Assembly: GCF_900019265.1 (NCBI RefSeq) | Contig: NZ_CYGX02000024.1 | Coordinates: 1-55,548 of the forward strand | From: Paraburkholderia ribeironis | GTDB taxonomy: Bacteria > Pseudomonadota > Gammaproteobacteria > Burkholderiales > Burkholderiaceae | DNA length: 55,548 nt | Direction: 5' to 3' | In this document: positions 8,944 through 17,028 of the stretch, one piece after another | Layout of the letters: every line of letters begins with the position of its first letter | How positions within the stretch are numbered: the stretch's first letter is position 1 | Notes under the pieces: model-generated | Seen by the model: only the letters and a program-made list of their open reading frames with translations | Database searches by the model: none | Told to the model about the DNA's origin: nothing | Position numbers and translations under genes: made by a program

Positions 8944-9430
8944 GGCTTTTGCAACCTCCTGATTTGGGCAAATTCCTGCGCCTCGCGGCTGAAGCGCGGT
9001 TCCATCCGCTACGCGTCGCTTGATGTTTGGCGTGAGGTAGTTTGGACCCGTAAACCGAACGTTGGGAGTAACAAGTGTGGCGGTATTTCGATGAAGTCGC
9101 TGATTACAGCCGCCGCGCGTGGCCCAAAGCGGGTGATTCCCTGGCGCCTTGAACCGCGTGGTACTGCGCGACGATACTTACGCGCTTGCGGGTCGAGGAA
9201 ACACCATGGTCGAGCACGGCCCCATTCCGGAACGTCTTCAGATGAGCTCGACATCTGGATTGGGTCATGGACGTGAGCTCGGTCGACGGCGAGCGGACTT
9301 CCGCTTCACGCCCTGAGTTGTCGAGAACAAATTGGTATTTCCGGCCGAACATTGATTCACTCTGCCTTTAGCGATACCCTTAAATCGTTCGTGGTCGTCG
9401 AATGCTGGTCAACCCGGAGACAACCGTTTC
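8944..9430. other. Intergenic region without recognised gene
   Basis: About 490 bases between the divergently transcribed DUF899 gene and the RNase-like lipoprotein. Both promoters should be here. Open frames on the minus strand lack family motifs and credible starts, so none is called. Confidence 0.5.
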
Positions 9431-9886
9431 GTGAAACGAGCGTGGGCTTTCTCCTGCATCCTCGCCTTGAGCGCGATCCTCGGCGGATGCGGCAAGAACG
9501 GATCGCAAAACGCTGCTCAGGAACCGGGCGCATCCGCGAGTCAGGCGCCGGGGCAGCCGGGGCAGGCCGCGAGCGGCGCACCCGCCGCATCGGGCGCGCT
9601 GGCCGCCGTGACCAAGGCGCAGTTGCCGGGGGAAGCAGCCGAAACACTGCGTCTGATCAAAGCGGGCGGCCCCTATCCTTTTGGCGAGGACGGTGTCTTG
9701 TTTCGCAACAGCGCGGCATTGCTGCCGCAGCATCCGCGCGGCTACTACCACGCATACACAGTTCGCACGCCTGGCTCGGCGGATCGCGGGCAGCGCCGCA
9801 TCGTATGTGGTGGACCGCGCAAGCAGACCAGCGACTGCTACTACACCGACGATTACTACGCCAGTTTCAAACGCATTGCAGGATGA
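9431..9886 (+). CDS. Lipoprotein with inactive-looking guanyl-RNase (RNase Sa/barnase) domain
   Basis: This 151-residue protein starts with GTG. A lipoprotein signal peptide ends in the lipobox LGGC with Cys20, then a Gln/Ala/Pro-rich linker runs to about residue 60. Residues 65-149 match the RNase Sa fold: LPGEAAETLRLI, PYPFGEDGVLFRNS, GYYHAYTV, RGQRRIVCGG and YYTDDYYASF. In RNase Sa the base is Glu54 in YHEYTV and the acid is His85 in GDHYATF. Here they are Ala108 and Tyr142, while the phosphate-binding arginines are kept (Arg119, Arg122, Arg123). It is thus probably a non-catalytic RNA-binding or structural relative, anchored in the envelope. No barstar-like inhibitor gene follows. Confidence 0.85.
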   Translation: MKRAWAFSCILALSAILGGCGKNGSQNAAQEPGASASQAPGQPGQAASGAPAASGALAAVTKAQLPGEAAETLRLIKAGGPYPFGEDGVLFRNSAALLPQHPRGYYHAYTVRTPGSADRGQRRIVCGGPRKQTSDCYYTDDYYASFKRIAG

Positions 9887-10032
9887 ATCAGTAGTGGGTC
9901 GGTCCCAGCCAACCGCGCACTCTTTGGTCGATGATCGGACCTGGCGCGGTTAGGAACAGACGGTGGCTAACTTTATCCGGATGACCGCAAGCAGACGGAT
10001 TTCAGACATTTATTCGCCACTATCCCGACACA

Positions 10033-10341
10033 TCACAGAGGCGCCGCTCGCTTCCTTAGCGCTGCCAATTGGTGTTTCGCGTCGTCGAGTAGTACCTTGA
10101 TCTGCGCGTTTGCGCGAGGGTCGTGCAGCCGGTCGCTGTCGGTTATGTCAGCGGTTATTTCCAATGTCCGGGACATGTCGGCGACATAGTGAAGCAACTC
10201 GTCCCTGGTCGCCGCTTCCGGTGCGCCGGGCGGCCGTGCTGTGCCACGAAGGCGAGACACAGAAGATTGACGAGCGGGTTGATGAGCGGGTTGATGAATA
10301 TCGCGCCGCGTTGTCGAGACCTGGTCAGGTCGGGATGTCAT
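10033..10341 (-). CDS. Hypothetical protein, coupled to upstream small gene
   Basis: A 102-residue protein starting at an ATG that lies within the last codons of the upstream gene (17-base overlap), an arrangement typical of translational coupling. The first 45 residues are Gln/Pro/Ser-rich with a repeated HQPA unit. The rest is predicted helical (TRDELLHYVADMSRTLEI and IKVLLDDAKHQLAALRK). No family is recognised. Confidence 0.55.
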   Translation of the reverse strand: MTSRPDQVSTTRRDIHQPAHQPARQSSVSRLRGTARPPGAPEAATRDELLHYVADMSRTLEITADITDSDRLHDPRANAQIKVLLDDAKHQLAALRKRAAPL

Positions 10342-10570
10342 AGCGAGCTTGCAAATCCGCCATGAATTGCCTGATTTCGTCGGAGCATGCGTTCTGGTCA
10401 TGGTCATCACCCGATCGACGTAAGCCGGTCGTGATCCAGTTCCCTCCATGCTGCCGAGTCGGATCAACGTCGATACCGGATATATGAAGATTTCTGCACA
10501 CCGGCAAAGACTCGAGATGCTCATTGATGATTCTGAGCAGCTCATCCCGATCAATGATGTGGCGTGACAT
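10325..10570 (-). CDS. Small hypothetical protein
   Basis: An 81-residue protein with a clear start: ATG at 10570 after GGGGAGACGG. The sequence begins MSRHIIDRDELLRIINEHL and has a Cys and several His in the middle (LPVCRNLHISGIDVDPTRQHGGNW), then a helical C-terminus. It resembles small conserved proteins found in Burkholderia accessory regions, but no function can be given. It overlaps and probably couples translation of the next gene. Confidence 0.6.
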   Translation of the reverse strand: MSRHIIDRDELLRIINEHLESLPVCRNLHISGIDVDPTRQHGGNWITTGLRRSGDDHDQNACSDEIRQFMADLQARYDIPT

Positions 10571-10660
10571 ATCCGTCTCCCCTTGTATACACAAATCCAG
10601 GAATGACCCGAACAGCACAACGAATTATAGAAACAACGCCCAAACACTGGGGTATGAATT

Positions 10661-10959
10661 GAATATCGCCAAGGGAAAGAGAGTAAGCGCGACGGAGGCC
10701 GCTGAAATACTCGGCGTGCCTCGCTACGCGATCAGCCGGATGACCGTGGTCCGGCGAGGTCATCCAGCGCTACAAACCAGGCCACAAAACGGGCCTCTAC
10801 GAACTCGAATCGCTCAATAAATTCCTCGCATCATGCCAATCGAAGCTATTACAAAAGCCGGTCGTCGGCGCCACCGCTGGACGCATGGACTTGGCAAATC
10901 GCGGAGCTTGCCGGCATTGCAGTGCCGCTGCGTTCGACCTGTGTGCCAAGCAACCTTGA
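10661..10959 (+). pseudogene. Frameshifted helix-turn-helix (excisionase-like) gene remnant
   Basis: Two adjacent frames together read as one small DNA-binding protein. The first frame contains NIAKGKRVSATEAAEILGV, a typical MerR/excisionase-type helix-turn-helix. Around 10752-10760 the coding signal moves to another frame, giving VIQRYKPGHKTGLYELESLN, the usual following wing and recognition part, ending at TGA 10957-10959. A single frameshift would explain this. The tail contains CRHC. It is probably a decayed phage or element excisionase-type gene; start codon uncertain. Confidence 0.45.
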
Positions 10960-11215
10960 GGTTGCCTGATCGAACCCAGTCCAGAGGCTCTTTCATATCG
11001 TCCGAGAATGTTCGGATCCTCCTTGCCGCGGACGTTATCAGGTCGATCATGAGATCACTCTTGCGCAGCGTGCTAACCATGCAGGATGCTCGTGATGACC
11101 CTTGTGCTTCCGTCTCGCGCAGCGGCGCCACGTGCAAGAACCCTTCGATGCACGGCGACGCGACCTGTTCCATTACCTCCGTAGTCACGAGGCGGCACGT
11201 TCTTGCGTGGCGTCG

Positions 11216-11377
11216 TCAGAACCGCCTTTCACGCAAGATGATGCTGGCAATAAACAGGATAACGAAGATGATGAAGAGGATCTTCGCGATGCCAGCGGCA
11301 CCGGCCGCTATGCCGCCGAAACCAAAAATCCCGGCGATGACGGCGATCACGAAAAACACGATCGAGTAGTAAAGCAT
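11216..11377 (-). CDS. UPF0391/DUF1328 small membrane protein
   Basis: A 53-residue protein made of two membrane helices with a Gly-rich turn ([18 protein letters not shown]) and the conserved ends [12 protein letters not shown] and LRERRF. This matches the DUF1328 (UPF0391, YtjA-like) family, whose members are often stress-induced small inner-membrane proteins of unknown role. A longer in-frame extension upstream is not part of the family, and the ATG at 11377 is preferred. It is transcribed divergently from phaC. Confidence 0.88.
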   Translation of the reverse strand: MLYYSIVFFVIAVIAGIFGFGGIAAGAAGIAKILFIIFVILFIASIILRERRF

Positions 11378-11702
11378 CACGCGGCTCCCTGAGGTCATTC
11401 GTGGGTGACGCCGAAGGCGCTGAAAATTGAGGTGGCTGTTGTTACGCTTTAACACGCCGCAACTTGCATGCCGCAATCGGGAACGCCGGTTTACGGGAAC
11501 CGCGCCATTACCCGGGAGCAAATCATGAACAAACCGAAGCACGCCGCCGATGCACTCTGCCGATTGCCCGCCGCCTTTGCTGACGTTGAACCGGGGATTT
11601 GGGCAGGCTCGCTGCTTGCTACCCGAAAAGTTAGTCGGGCCCATCATCGGGCCGAATGGCCCGGATGATGACATCGGCAAGGCTCACCTGTAGAGGAATG
11701 CG
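11378..11702. other. Intergenic region upstream of phaC with a hairpin
   Basis: It contains an imperfect inverted repeat at 11642-11670 (arms CATCATCGGGCC and GGCCCGGATGATG, four-base loop) 30 bases before the phaC start. It also holds a 47-codon frame at 11525-11668 preceded by GGGAGC, which could be a leader peptide but has no family support. The phaC promoter should lie here. Confidence 0.45.
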
Positions 11703-13484
11703 ATGACTCAGACTGCTGTCCAGTCCAAAGGACGCGATGGTCCTGTCAAGGAGAGAAGCGCTGAGGTGTCGCTCGATGCCGCCGCCGCGCTGCTCGATCG
11801 CTACGCTCATGCGCTCTTCGGCCGCGCCGTCGGCCGGCTTCCGGCGCCGGCGCTCCAACTGGCGTGGCTGGACTGGGCGCTCAGCATGGCGCGCTCGCCA
11901 GGCAAACAGTGCGCGCTTTGGCACCAATGGGCACAGGCGTTCTTGCCAGTGATGCCCCAAACCGAACCCGGCTCCGTCGGCGATACCGCGGAGCTTGACC
12001 ACAGCGTTGATCCGCGTTTCGCCGATCCCGCCTGGGGACGCTGGCCATTCAATCTGCTGCGCGACGCCTTCTTCGAGATGGAGTCATTCTGGAAGAACGC
12101 CACCACAGGCCTGCAGGGTGTCACGCCGCACCATGAGCACATGGTTAGCTTCGCTGCGCGGCAATGGACTGATATGCTTTCGCCCAGCAATTGCTGGTGG
12201 CTCAACCCGGAAGTACTGCGCGAGATGATGGGAACGGGCGGGCGCAATTTCATCGAGGGCGGGCGTCGCTGGCTTGACGACCAGCAGGAGGTGCTTGCCG
12301 GTTACAGCCCGCGGACTTCGCCAAGGCGGTGCATTGCCCACTGTGTCGGACAACATGTCGCGATCACGCCGGGCAAGGTGGTGTATCGCAATGAACTGAT
12401 CGAACTCATCCGGTACACACCGCAAACCACGACCGTATGGCCTGAACCGCTACTCATCGTACCGTCGTGGATTCTGAAGTACTACATTCTCGACCTGTCG
12501 CCGCACAACTCGCTCGTGCGCTATCTGGTGGAACGCGGTCACACGGTCTATATGGTCTCCTGGAAAAACCCGCGTGAGGACGCACGCGACCTCGGGCTGG
12601 ATGATTATCTTGAGCGCGGTATCTTCGATGCAGTCACGCAGGTGTGTCGGGCAAGCGGCGCCGCCTCAATTCATGCAGCAGGCTATTGCCTGGGCGGGAC
12701 GCTGCTTGCCATCGCCGCCGCGGCGCTTGCACGAGACAGCGCGACGCCACTCAGGACGATCACGCTCTTCGCAGCGCAGACGGATTTCAGCGAGCCGGGT
12801 GAACTCGGTCTGTACGTCGGGTGGAATGAACTTGCGGATCTCGACGCCCTCATGTGGGATCAGGGCTGTCTCGAAGGCACGCAGATGGCTCGCGCCTTCC
12901 AGTTGCTCCATTCACGCGACCTGATCTGGTCGCGGATGATGCGGGAATATCTTCTCGGCAAACACACCGTACCGACAGATCTGATGGCGTGGAACGCGGA
13001 CACGACGCGCCTGCCATACCGGATGCACAGCGAGACGCTACGAGAGCTGTACCTGCGCAATGCGCTGGCCGAGGGTGGGTACTATGTGCGCGGCCGCGCG
13101 GTGGCGCTCGCCGATGTCAGGTTGCCGACGTTTGTAGTGGGCACCGAACGGGACCACGTGTCGCCGTGGCGCTCCGTATATAAGCTGCATCTGATGAGCA
13201 ATGCGGAGATCAGTTTCTTGCTCACCTCGGGAGGGCACAATGCTGGCATCATCTCCGAACCTGGACATCCCGGACGCCGCTATCGCTTCAGTACGCGTCG
13301 CAAGAATGCACCCTATCTGGATCCAGACGAGTGGTACGCGCAGGCCGTCGTGCACGAGGGTTCGTGGTGGCCGCGCTGGCAACACTGGCTCATGGCGCAT
13401 TCCGGCGAGAAAATCGCATCTGGCGCAGCACCGGTCGAGTCCGGGCTGTGCGACGCGCCCGGCACTTACGTACTCGAACCCTAA
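11703..13484 (+). CDS. phaC: Poly(3-hydroxyalkanoate) synthase, class I-like
   Basis: Cytoplasmic granule-associated enzyme of 593 residues that polymerises hydroxyacyl-CoA into polyester storage granules. The lipase-like box is GYCLGG with the nucleophilic Cys, the general-base Asp/His pair is in GTERDHVSP and SGGHNAGI, and the conserved PWILKYYILDL-type stretch (PSWILKYYILDLSPHNSLV) precedes the core. The N-terminal domain (WPFNLLRDAFFEMESFW, NPEVLREMMGTGGRN) is typical of class I. The ribosome binding site GAGG precedes the ATG by several bases. No phaA, phaB or phasin gene adjoins it, so this is probably an extra, orphan synthase copy. Confidence 0.92.
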   Translation: MTQTAVQSKGRDGPVKERSAEVSLDAAAALLDRYAHALFGRAVGRLPAPALQLAWLDWALSMARSPGKQCALWHQWAQAFLPVMPQTEPGSVGDTAELDHSVDPRFADPAWGRWPFNLLRDAFFEMESFWKNATTGLQGVTPHHEHMVSFAARQWTDMLSPSNCWWLNPEVLREMMGTGGRNFIEGGRRWLDDQQEVLAGYSPRTSPRRCIAHCVGQHVAITPGKVVYRNELIELIRYTPQTTTVWPEPLLIVPSWILKYYILDLSPHNSLVRYLVERGHTVYMVSWKNPREDARDLGLDDYLERGIFDAVTQVCRASGAASIHAAGYCLGGTLLAIAAAALARDSATPLRTITLFAAQTDFSEPGELGLYVGWNELADLDALMWDQGCLEGTQMARAFQLLHSRDLIWSRMMREYLLGKHTVPTDLMAWNADTTRLPYRMHSETLRELYLRNALAEGGYYVRGRAVALADVRLPTFVVGTERDHVSPWRSVYKLHLMSNAEISFLLTSGGHNAGIISEPGHPGRRYRFSTRRKNAPYLDPDEWYAQAVVHEGSWWPRWQHWLMAHSGEKIASGAAPVESGLCDAPGTYVLEP

Positions 13485-13556
13485 GAGTCGCTTATGTGGA
13501 CGCCTCCCGGATTGCAAGCAGGGTTTGCACATCGGTTACAGGTCAAGGCAGCACGC

Positions 13557-13748
13557 TTATGTCCGGCCCGTTGGTGCAGGCCGTTCGGCCTGCTGGCCCA
13601 TATGGAAAGCGCTGACGATGCCCAGCGCGCATTGCAGTTCGAGTTCACCAACGGCATCGCGAAACGCCGCATCGTTTCCATAACCCGCATCAGCCGGCAC
13701 AACCCCGTCCGGGGCACCGCTTTGATCCGCAACAATAGAGTCCGTCAT
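13557..13748 (-). pseudogene. DDE transposase remnant (IS4/IS701-like)
   Basis: The minus-strand frame encodes GAPDGVVPADAGYGNDAAFR, the stretch around the second catalytic Asp (ADAGYGND) of IS4/IS701-type transposases, followed by a diverged VGELELQCALGIVS segment. Only about 60 residues remain, with no complete N- or C-terminal part and no terminal inverted repeats seen. This marks the site of an old insertion between phaC and the broken porin gene. Confidence 0.6.
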
Positions 13749-13798
13749 GAACCGATGAAACCGCGCATCGGTGACACCGCAACGGAATAGAGTCCGTC
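13728..13798. repeat. Near-perfect direct repeat, two copies of about 20 bp
   Basis: CGCAACAATAGAGTCCGTC at 13728-13746 and CGCAACGGAATAGAGTCCGTC at 13778-13798 differ by a small internal change. They adjoin the transposase remnant and may be duplicated flanking DNA or the relic of an element end. Confidence 0.55.
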
Positions 13799-13844
13799 TT
13801 CCGCCATTTGTGCATTCGCAAGCCTCGTCTTGTGACGAACGTCC

Positions 13845-14360
13845 CTAGAACCTGTGCCGAATGCCTAAGCGAAACATCAGCTGTTGATTGTTAGAGGAGT
13901 CACCCAGGTTATCGATATCGGCAACTGCCGGCTTACCAAGCGACGAGGTGCCTGACGCGCGCTGCCAACCGGCGCCGAAATAGAGGTCCGTCCTTTTTGA
14001 AAGCAGGTAATCAGTCACAAGCGAAACCTGGTGATAGTGCTGGTTTCCCACCGTCGTACCACTAGCCGTAGCCACGCCATTAGCTTTCAGGTAATTGTAT
14101 GCAATCGCCGCACTCAGGAATGGGGTAAATCGGTACAAGGCACCAACGTCGACGTTATTGAATATTGCCGTGCCATTAAGAAATTCGGGTCCAAGGTTCG
14201 CGTACTGCACGTTCGAAAACGATGCTGCGAGGGTTACGGCACCCACCGTATAGTTTGCAGCGGCGATCGCCACCTGGTATGCCTGAGCAGGTACGTAGGC
14301 CTTATTCAACGACTGTGAGAGCGGCGATGCCCCGTTGGCGTATGCCGTGAAGATGCCAGC
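13845..14360 (-). pseudogene. Outer-membrane porin, C-terminal fragment
   Basis: About 165 residues of a Gram-negative trimeric porin. Alternating beta strands (YTVGAVTLAASFSNVQYANL, FNNVDVGALYRFTPFLSAAI, VSLVTDYLLSKRTDLYFGAG) end in the classic C-terminal strand finishing in ...FRLGIRHRF with a terminal Phe. The N-terminal 200 or so residues and the signal peptide are absent. Upstream, the frame runs into the end of the phosphotransferase fragment at about 14355, where the porin sequence (TAYANGASPLSQ) begins abruptly. The fragment cannot be exported or assembled and is a dead remnant. Confidence 0.85.
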
Positions 14361-15108
14361 CAAAGCCCGCATCGTCGAAGTCGATCACGCGCACGCGCTC
14401 GCCGTCCACGAGAACGTTCTCGGGCACGAGATCCGCGTGGATCAGGCCGAACTGCGCATCGTCCTTGCCATACGCGCGCAGGTCGGTCCAGATCGCCTCG
14501 CGCACGCGCTCGAAGAGGCGCCGTTGCGATCCACTCAGCGGCTCCAGTTCCCAGAAGCGCCCCCACAGCGGCTCGTCGCCCGCGATCCCTTCCTCGCACC
14601 AGCTGTGCCGCCTGAAGCCCGCAGGCGGCCGCCATGCGCTCGTGTGGTTGTGCATGCGCGCCGCCATGCCGCCTAGCGTGCAGTAGCGGCCCGCGATGTC
14701 CTCCTCGCCGCCGTCGAGGCCCGATTCGAGCGCGCCGAGCTGCCGCCCGTCGACCCATTCGAGCACGTCGACCTGACGGCCCGCCGGCAGCTCGTCGCTA
14801 TGCACGCGCTCGAACGGCCGCCCTGCGCTCGACTTCATCACGCGCGGCACTTCGACGCCCGCGCTCGCGAGCGCCTGCATCCACTCGAACTCCGAGTGCA
14901 GCGCGGCATCGTCGTGATAGCCGAGCCTGTGTATGCGCAGCACCGCGCGGCGGCCGTCACGGCTAGCCACACGAAACACGGCGTTCTCGCGTATCTTGAT
15001 CGGCGCGATCACGCAGTCGCCAAGGTCCCAGAGCGCGAGCGCCTGCGTGGCGAGACGTTGCAGCGCGAACGCGTCCTCCGACGCGCACGCGTCTTCTGTA
15101 CGGGTCAT
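14355..15108 (-). pseudogene. APH-family phosphotransferase, C-terminally truncated
   Basis: Aminoglycoside-phosphotransferase-fold kinase, about 250 residues before the break. Features are VFRVASRDGRRAVLRIHRLG (nucleotide-binding strand with Lys/Arg), the catalytic loop FGLIHADLVPENVLVDG and the metal-binding VIDFDDAGFGWHL. After this motif the sequence switches to porin. Intact homologues continue about 70 residues further. Next to a class III aminotransferase it resembles the hydroxylysine kinase/phospho-lyase pairs. The stop used by the open frame at 14302 lies in porin DNA. Confidence 0.8.
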
Positions 15109-15118
15109 CGCGATCCTC

Positions 15119-15855
15119 TCAGAGGGAATTGAGCACGGCGTCGAGGGTGTCGATCAGCTGATCGGCGTTGGCCGTCGAAAACGGCATGGGCGGCCGGATC
15201 TTGAGGATGTTGTCGTGCAGGCCGATACGGCTGATGAGCACGCCGCGCTCACGCATCGCGTTGACGACGCGCCGCGCCACGCTGCCGGCCGGCGCCTTGC
15301 TTGCCCGGTCCTCCACCATCTCGACGGCGAAGAAGAGGCCGCTGCCGCGCACGTCGCCGATGGCCGCATGCTTCGCCGCGAGCGCACGCAGGCTCCCGAT
15401 CACGTATCGGCCCACGGTCTGCGCATTCTGCTGCAGCCCTTCCTCGGCGATCACGTCGAGCACCGCCATGCCCGCCGCGCACGACACGGGGTTGCCCGCG
15501 AACGTGTTGAAGTACATCGGATTGCGCTCGGCGAAGTCTTCGATCAGTTCCCGGCGCGCCACCACGCCCGCGAGCGGATGGCCGTTGCCCATGGGCTTGC
15601 CCATCGTGACGATGTCGGGCGTCACGCCAAGCTTCTGATGTCCCCAGAAATGCGAGCCGAAGCGGCCAAAGCCGCCCTGCACTTCGTCGGAGATATAGAC
15701 GCCGCCCGCGCGGCGCACCTTCTCCACGGCGCGCGCAAGATAGCCTGCGGGTACGTCCGGCAAGCCTTCGCAGGAAAGGCCCGAGCACATCAGCAGGCCC
15801 GCGACGCGCACGCCGTCGGCCTCGAACGCGTCGATGGCTGCCTGCACCTCTTAGC
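15119..15855 (-). pseudogene. Class III aminotransferase/phospho-lyase, N-terminally truncated
   Basis: The C-terminal 240 or so residues of a PLP-dependent class III aminotransferase: ISDEVQGGFGRFGSHFWGHQ (PLP-ring Asp), the Schiff-base Lys in TMGKPMGNGHPLAGV, MYFNTFAGNPVSCAAGMAVL, and the C-terminal ILKIRPPMPF. The first 200 or so residues, including the PLP phosphate-binding part, are missing. The break is at about 15850, where the DNA changes to the start of an amine dehydrogenase small-subunit gene. The frame sits 10 bases upstream of the phosphotransferase fragment, so the two came as one operon piece. Confidence 0.85.
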
Positions 15856-15881
15856 TCGAAAAAATTGTCGAACCATTTCAT
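15850..15881 (-). pseudogene. Amine dehydrogenase small subunit, first codons only
   Basis: Downstream of mauD an ATG at 15881, with AGGACG as ribosome binding site, opens a frame reading MKWFDNFFEL. It then runs into out-of-frame aminotransferase DNA. The position (last gene after B-E-D) is that of mauA/aauA, which encodes the subunit that carries the tryptophan tryptophylquinone cofactor. The call rests mainly on operon position; ten residues are too few for a family match. Without this subunit the dehydrogenase cannot work. Confidence 0.5.
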
Positions 15882-15918
15882 ACTTGTCGTCCTGTCGTTC
15901 TGATCTGTAATGTCGTGC

Positions 15919-16527
15919 TCAGGCGTGCTGATCTGCGTGATCCGCATTGACGAACTCCTGCAGCGATGCAACTCCGCGTTCCTTCGCTTCGAACAGGCTT
16001 TCGAGGTGTTCGCGCGAATTCACCAGACCCTTCGCGCGGACCTTGCCCGTTTCGTCGATGAGGAGTGCATAGGGCAGCTTGCCGATCTGGTAAGCGAGGC
16101 CCAGCTCCTGCGAGAGCACATATGGGAACTGGCTCAGGCCGAGCTTCTTGTAGAAGGCCGCGTGTTCGGTGGTGTCGCCGTCGCTCGCGAGCACGATGTC
16201 CGTGGCTGTTTCGCGCGCCTGGATCGACGGCAGCAGCGGCAGCAGCTTCTTGCACACCGGGCAGCTCGGCGAGAGGAAGAACACGAGCGTGCTGCGGCCC
16301 ACGGGCGAGATCCCGCCCACCTTGAGCTGGCGGCCGTCGAGCGCGCTCAGCTCGAACGACGGCCCCACGGTGCCGACGGCCGGTCCCTTGTCGATCATCA
16401 ACGCGCCGACGGGCATCATCCTTTCGTACAGAATGCCGATCTGGCGCACGAGCGCGAGCGAGATGGCGCCGAGCGCGAGCACGCCGAGCCACAGCAAAGC
16501 GTTAGAGATCAACAGTGCGTTTTCCAT
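15919..16527 (-). CDS. mauD: Amine dehydrogenase accessory protein MauD
   Basis: A 202-residue thioredoxin-like protein anchored by one N-terminal membrane helix (LWLGVLALGAISLALVRQI). The periplasmic domain has the redox motif CPVCKK in LVFFLSPSCPVCKKLLPLLP and the cis-Pro region KLPYALLIDETG. MauD is needed to form the many disulfides of the TTQ-bearing small subunit in the periplasm. The gene overlaps the end of mauE (TAATG) and belongs to the aauB-mauE-mauD operon. Its client subunit is destroyed here. Confidence 0.9.
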   Translation of the reverse strand: MENALLISNALLWLGVLALGAISLALVRQIGILYERMMPVGALMIDKGPAVGTVGPSFELSALDGRQLKVGGISPVGRSTLVFFLSPSCPVCKKLLPLLPSIQARETATDIVLASDGDTTEHAAFYKKLGLSQFPYVLSQELGLAYQIGKLPYALLIDETGKVRAKGLVNSREHLESLFEAKERGVASLQEFVNADHADQHA

Positions 16528-17024
16528 TACGAGTTCCTCAGGTGATTCAGCTTGGGACGGTTGGCGAGCAGCACGTCCAGGGTAAAGAAAGCGGCAACGG
16601 CGAGAAGCGTCGCGCCGAGCACGCTCAGGTAGTCGAACCAGACAACCGCGCGCTCGCTTTGCGGCACACACACCAGCGCAGCAAGCGCGGCCAGCAGCAG
16701 CGTGCGCGCCACGTGCGCCCAGCCGATCGAGTGGGCCACGGCGTCGCCCGACTGGCGAAAGCCATTGCAACCACAGTCGATGTCGGTGCGCCCGCGCGCC
16801 ACGTTGATACCAAGAGCTAGCGCAAAGAGCACGAACAGCAAGGCGAGCGCGAACGGCGTGACCAGCACATGCGGCAGCAACCGGAAGCCCGCGACGGCCT
16901 GACGCAAATCGGACTGGCGCGTCACTTTCGGCAGTGCGAGCGTCAAGGTGATGATCGATGTGGTAGCAAGTGCAACTGTCGAGACGACCGGATCGACGAC
17001 GAAGCTGGTGTTCATGGCATGCAC
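16527..17024 (-). CDS. mauE: Amine dehydrogenase accessory membrane protein MauE
   Basis: A 165-residue membrane protein with four or five helices, of the MauE/DoxX-like superfamily. The conserved cysteine pair lies in the loop RTDIDCGCNGF, after LPHVLVTPFALALLF. MauE works with MauD in maturation of the TTQ subunit, probably by moving electrons across the membrane to keep MauD in the right redox state. It sits 4 bases after the aauB stop and overlaps mauD. An alternative start at 17015 would remove three residues. Confidence 0.85.
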   Translation of the reverse strand: MHAMNTSFVVDPVVSTVALATTSIITLTLALPKVTRQSDLRQAVAGFRLLPHVLVTPFALALLFVLFALALGINVARGRTDIDCGCNGFRQSGDAVAHSIGWAHVARTLLLAALAALVCVPQSERAVVWFDYLSVLGATLLAVAAFFTLDVLLANRPKLNHLRNS

Positions 17025-17028
17025 CTCG

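Larger units (their letters stand above)
14355..15855. other. Probable foreign 1.5-kb block with two broken ends
   Basis: The block contains the 3' part of the aminotransferase gene and the 5' part of the phosphotransferase gene. Both edges cut into other genes: porin on the left and aauA on the right. Its GC content and CG-rich codon use look higher than those of the flanking amine dehydrogenase genes. No terminal repeats or transposase are seen at the joints, which fits illegitimate recombination or a chimeric assembly. Confidence 0.6.

Noticed and set aside
13494..13790. 98-residue plus-strand frame after phaC
   Set aside because: The opposite strand carries the recognisable transposase motif, so this frame is its shadow.
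14933..15910. 325-residue plus-strand frame
   Set aside because: It is antisense to the aminotransferase and phosphotransferase fragments, whose motifs are clear on the other strand.
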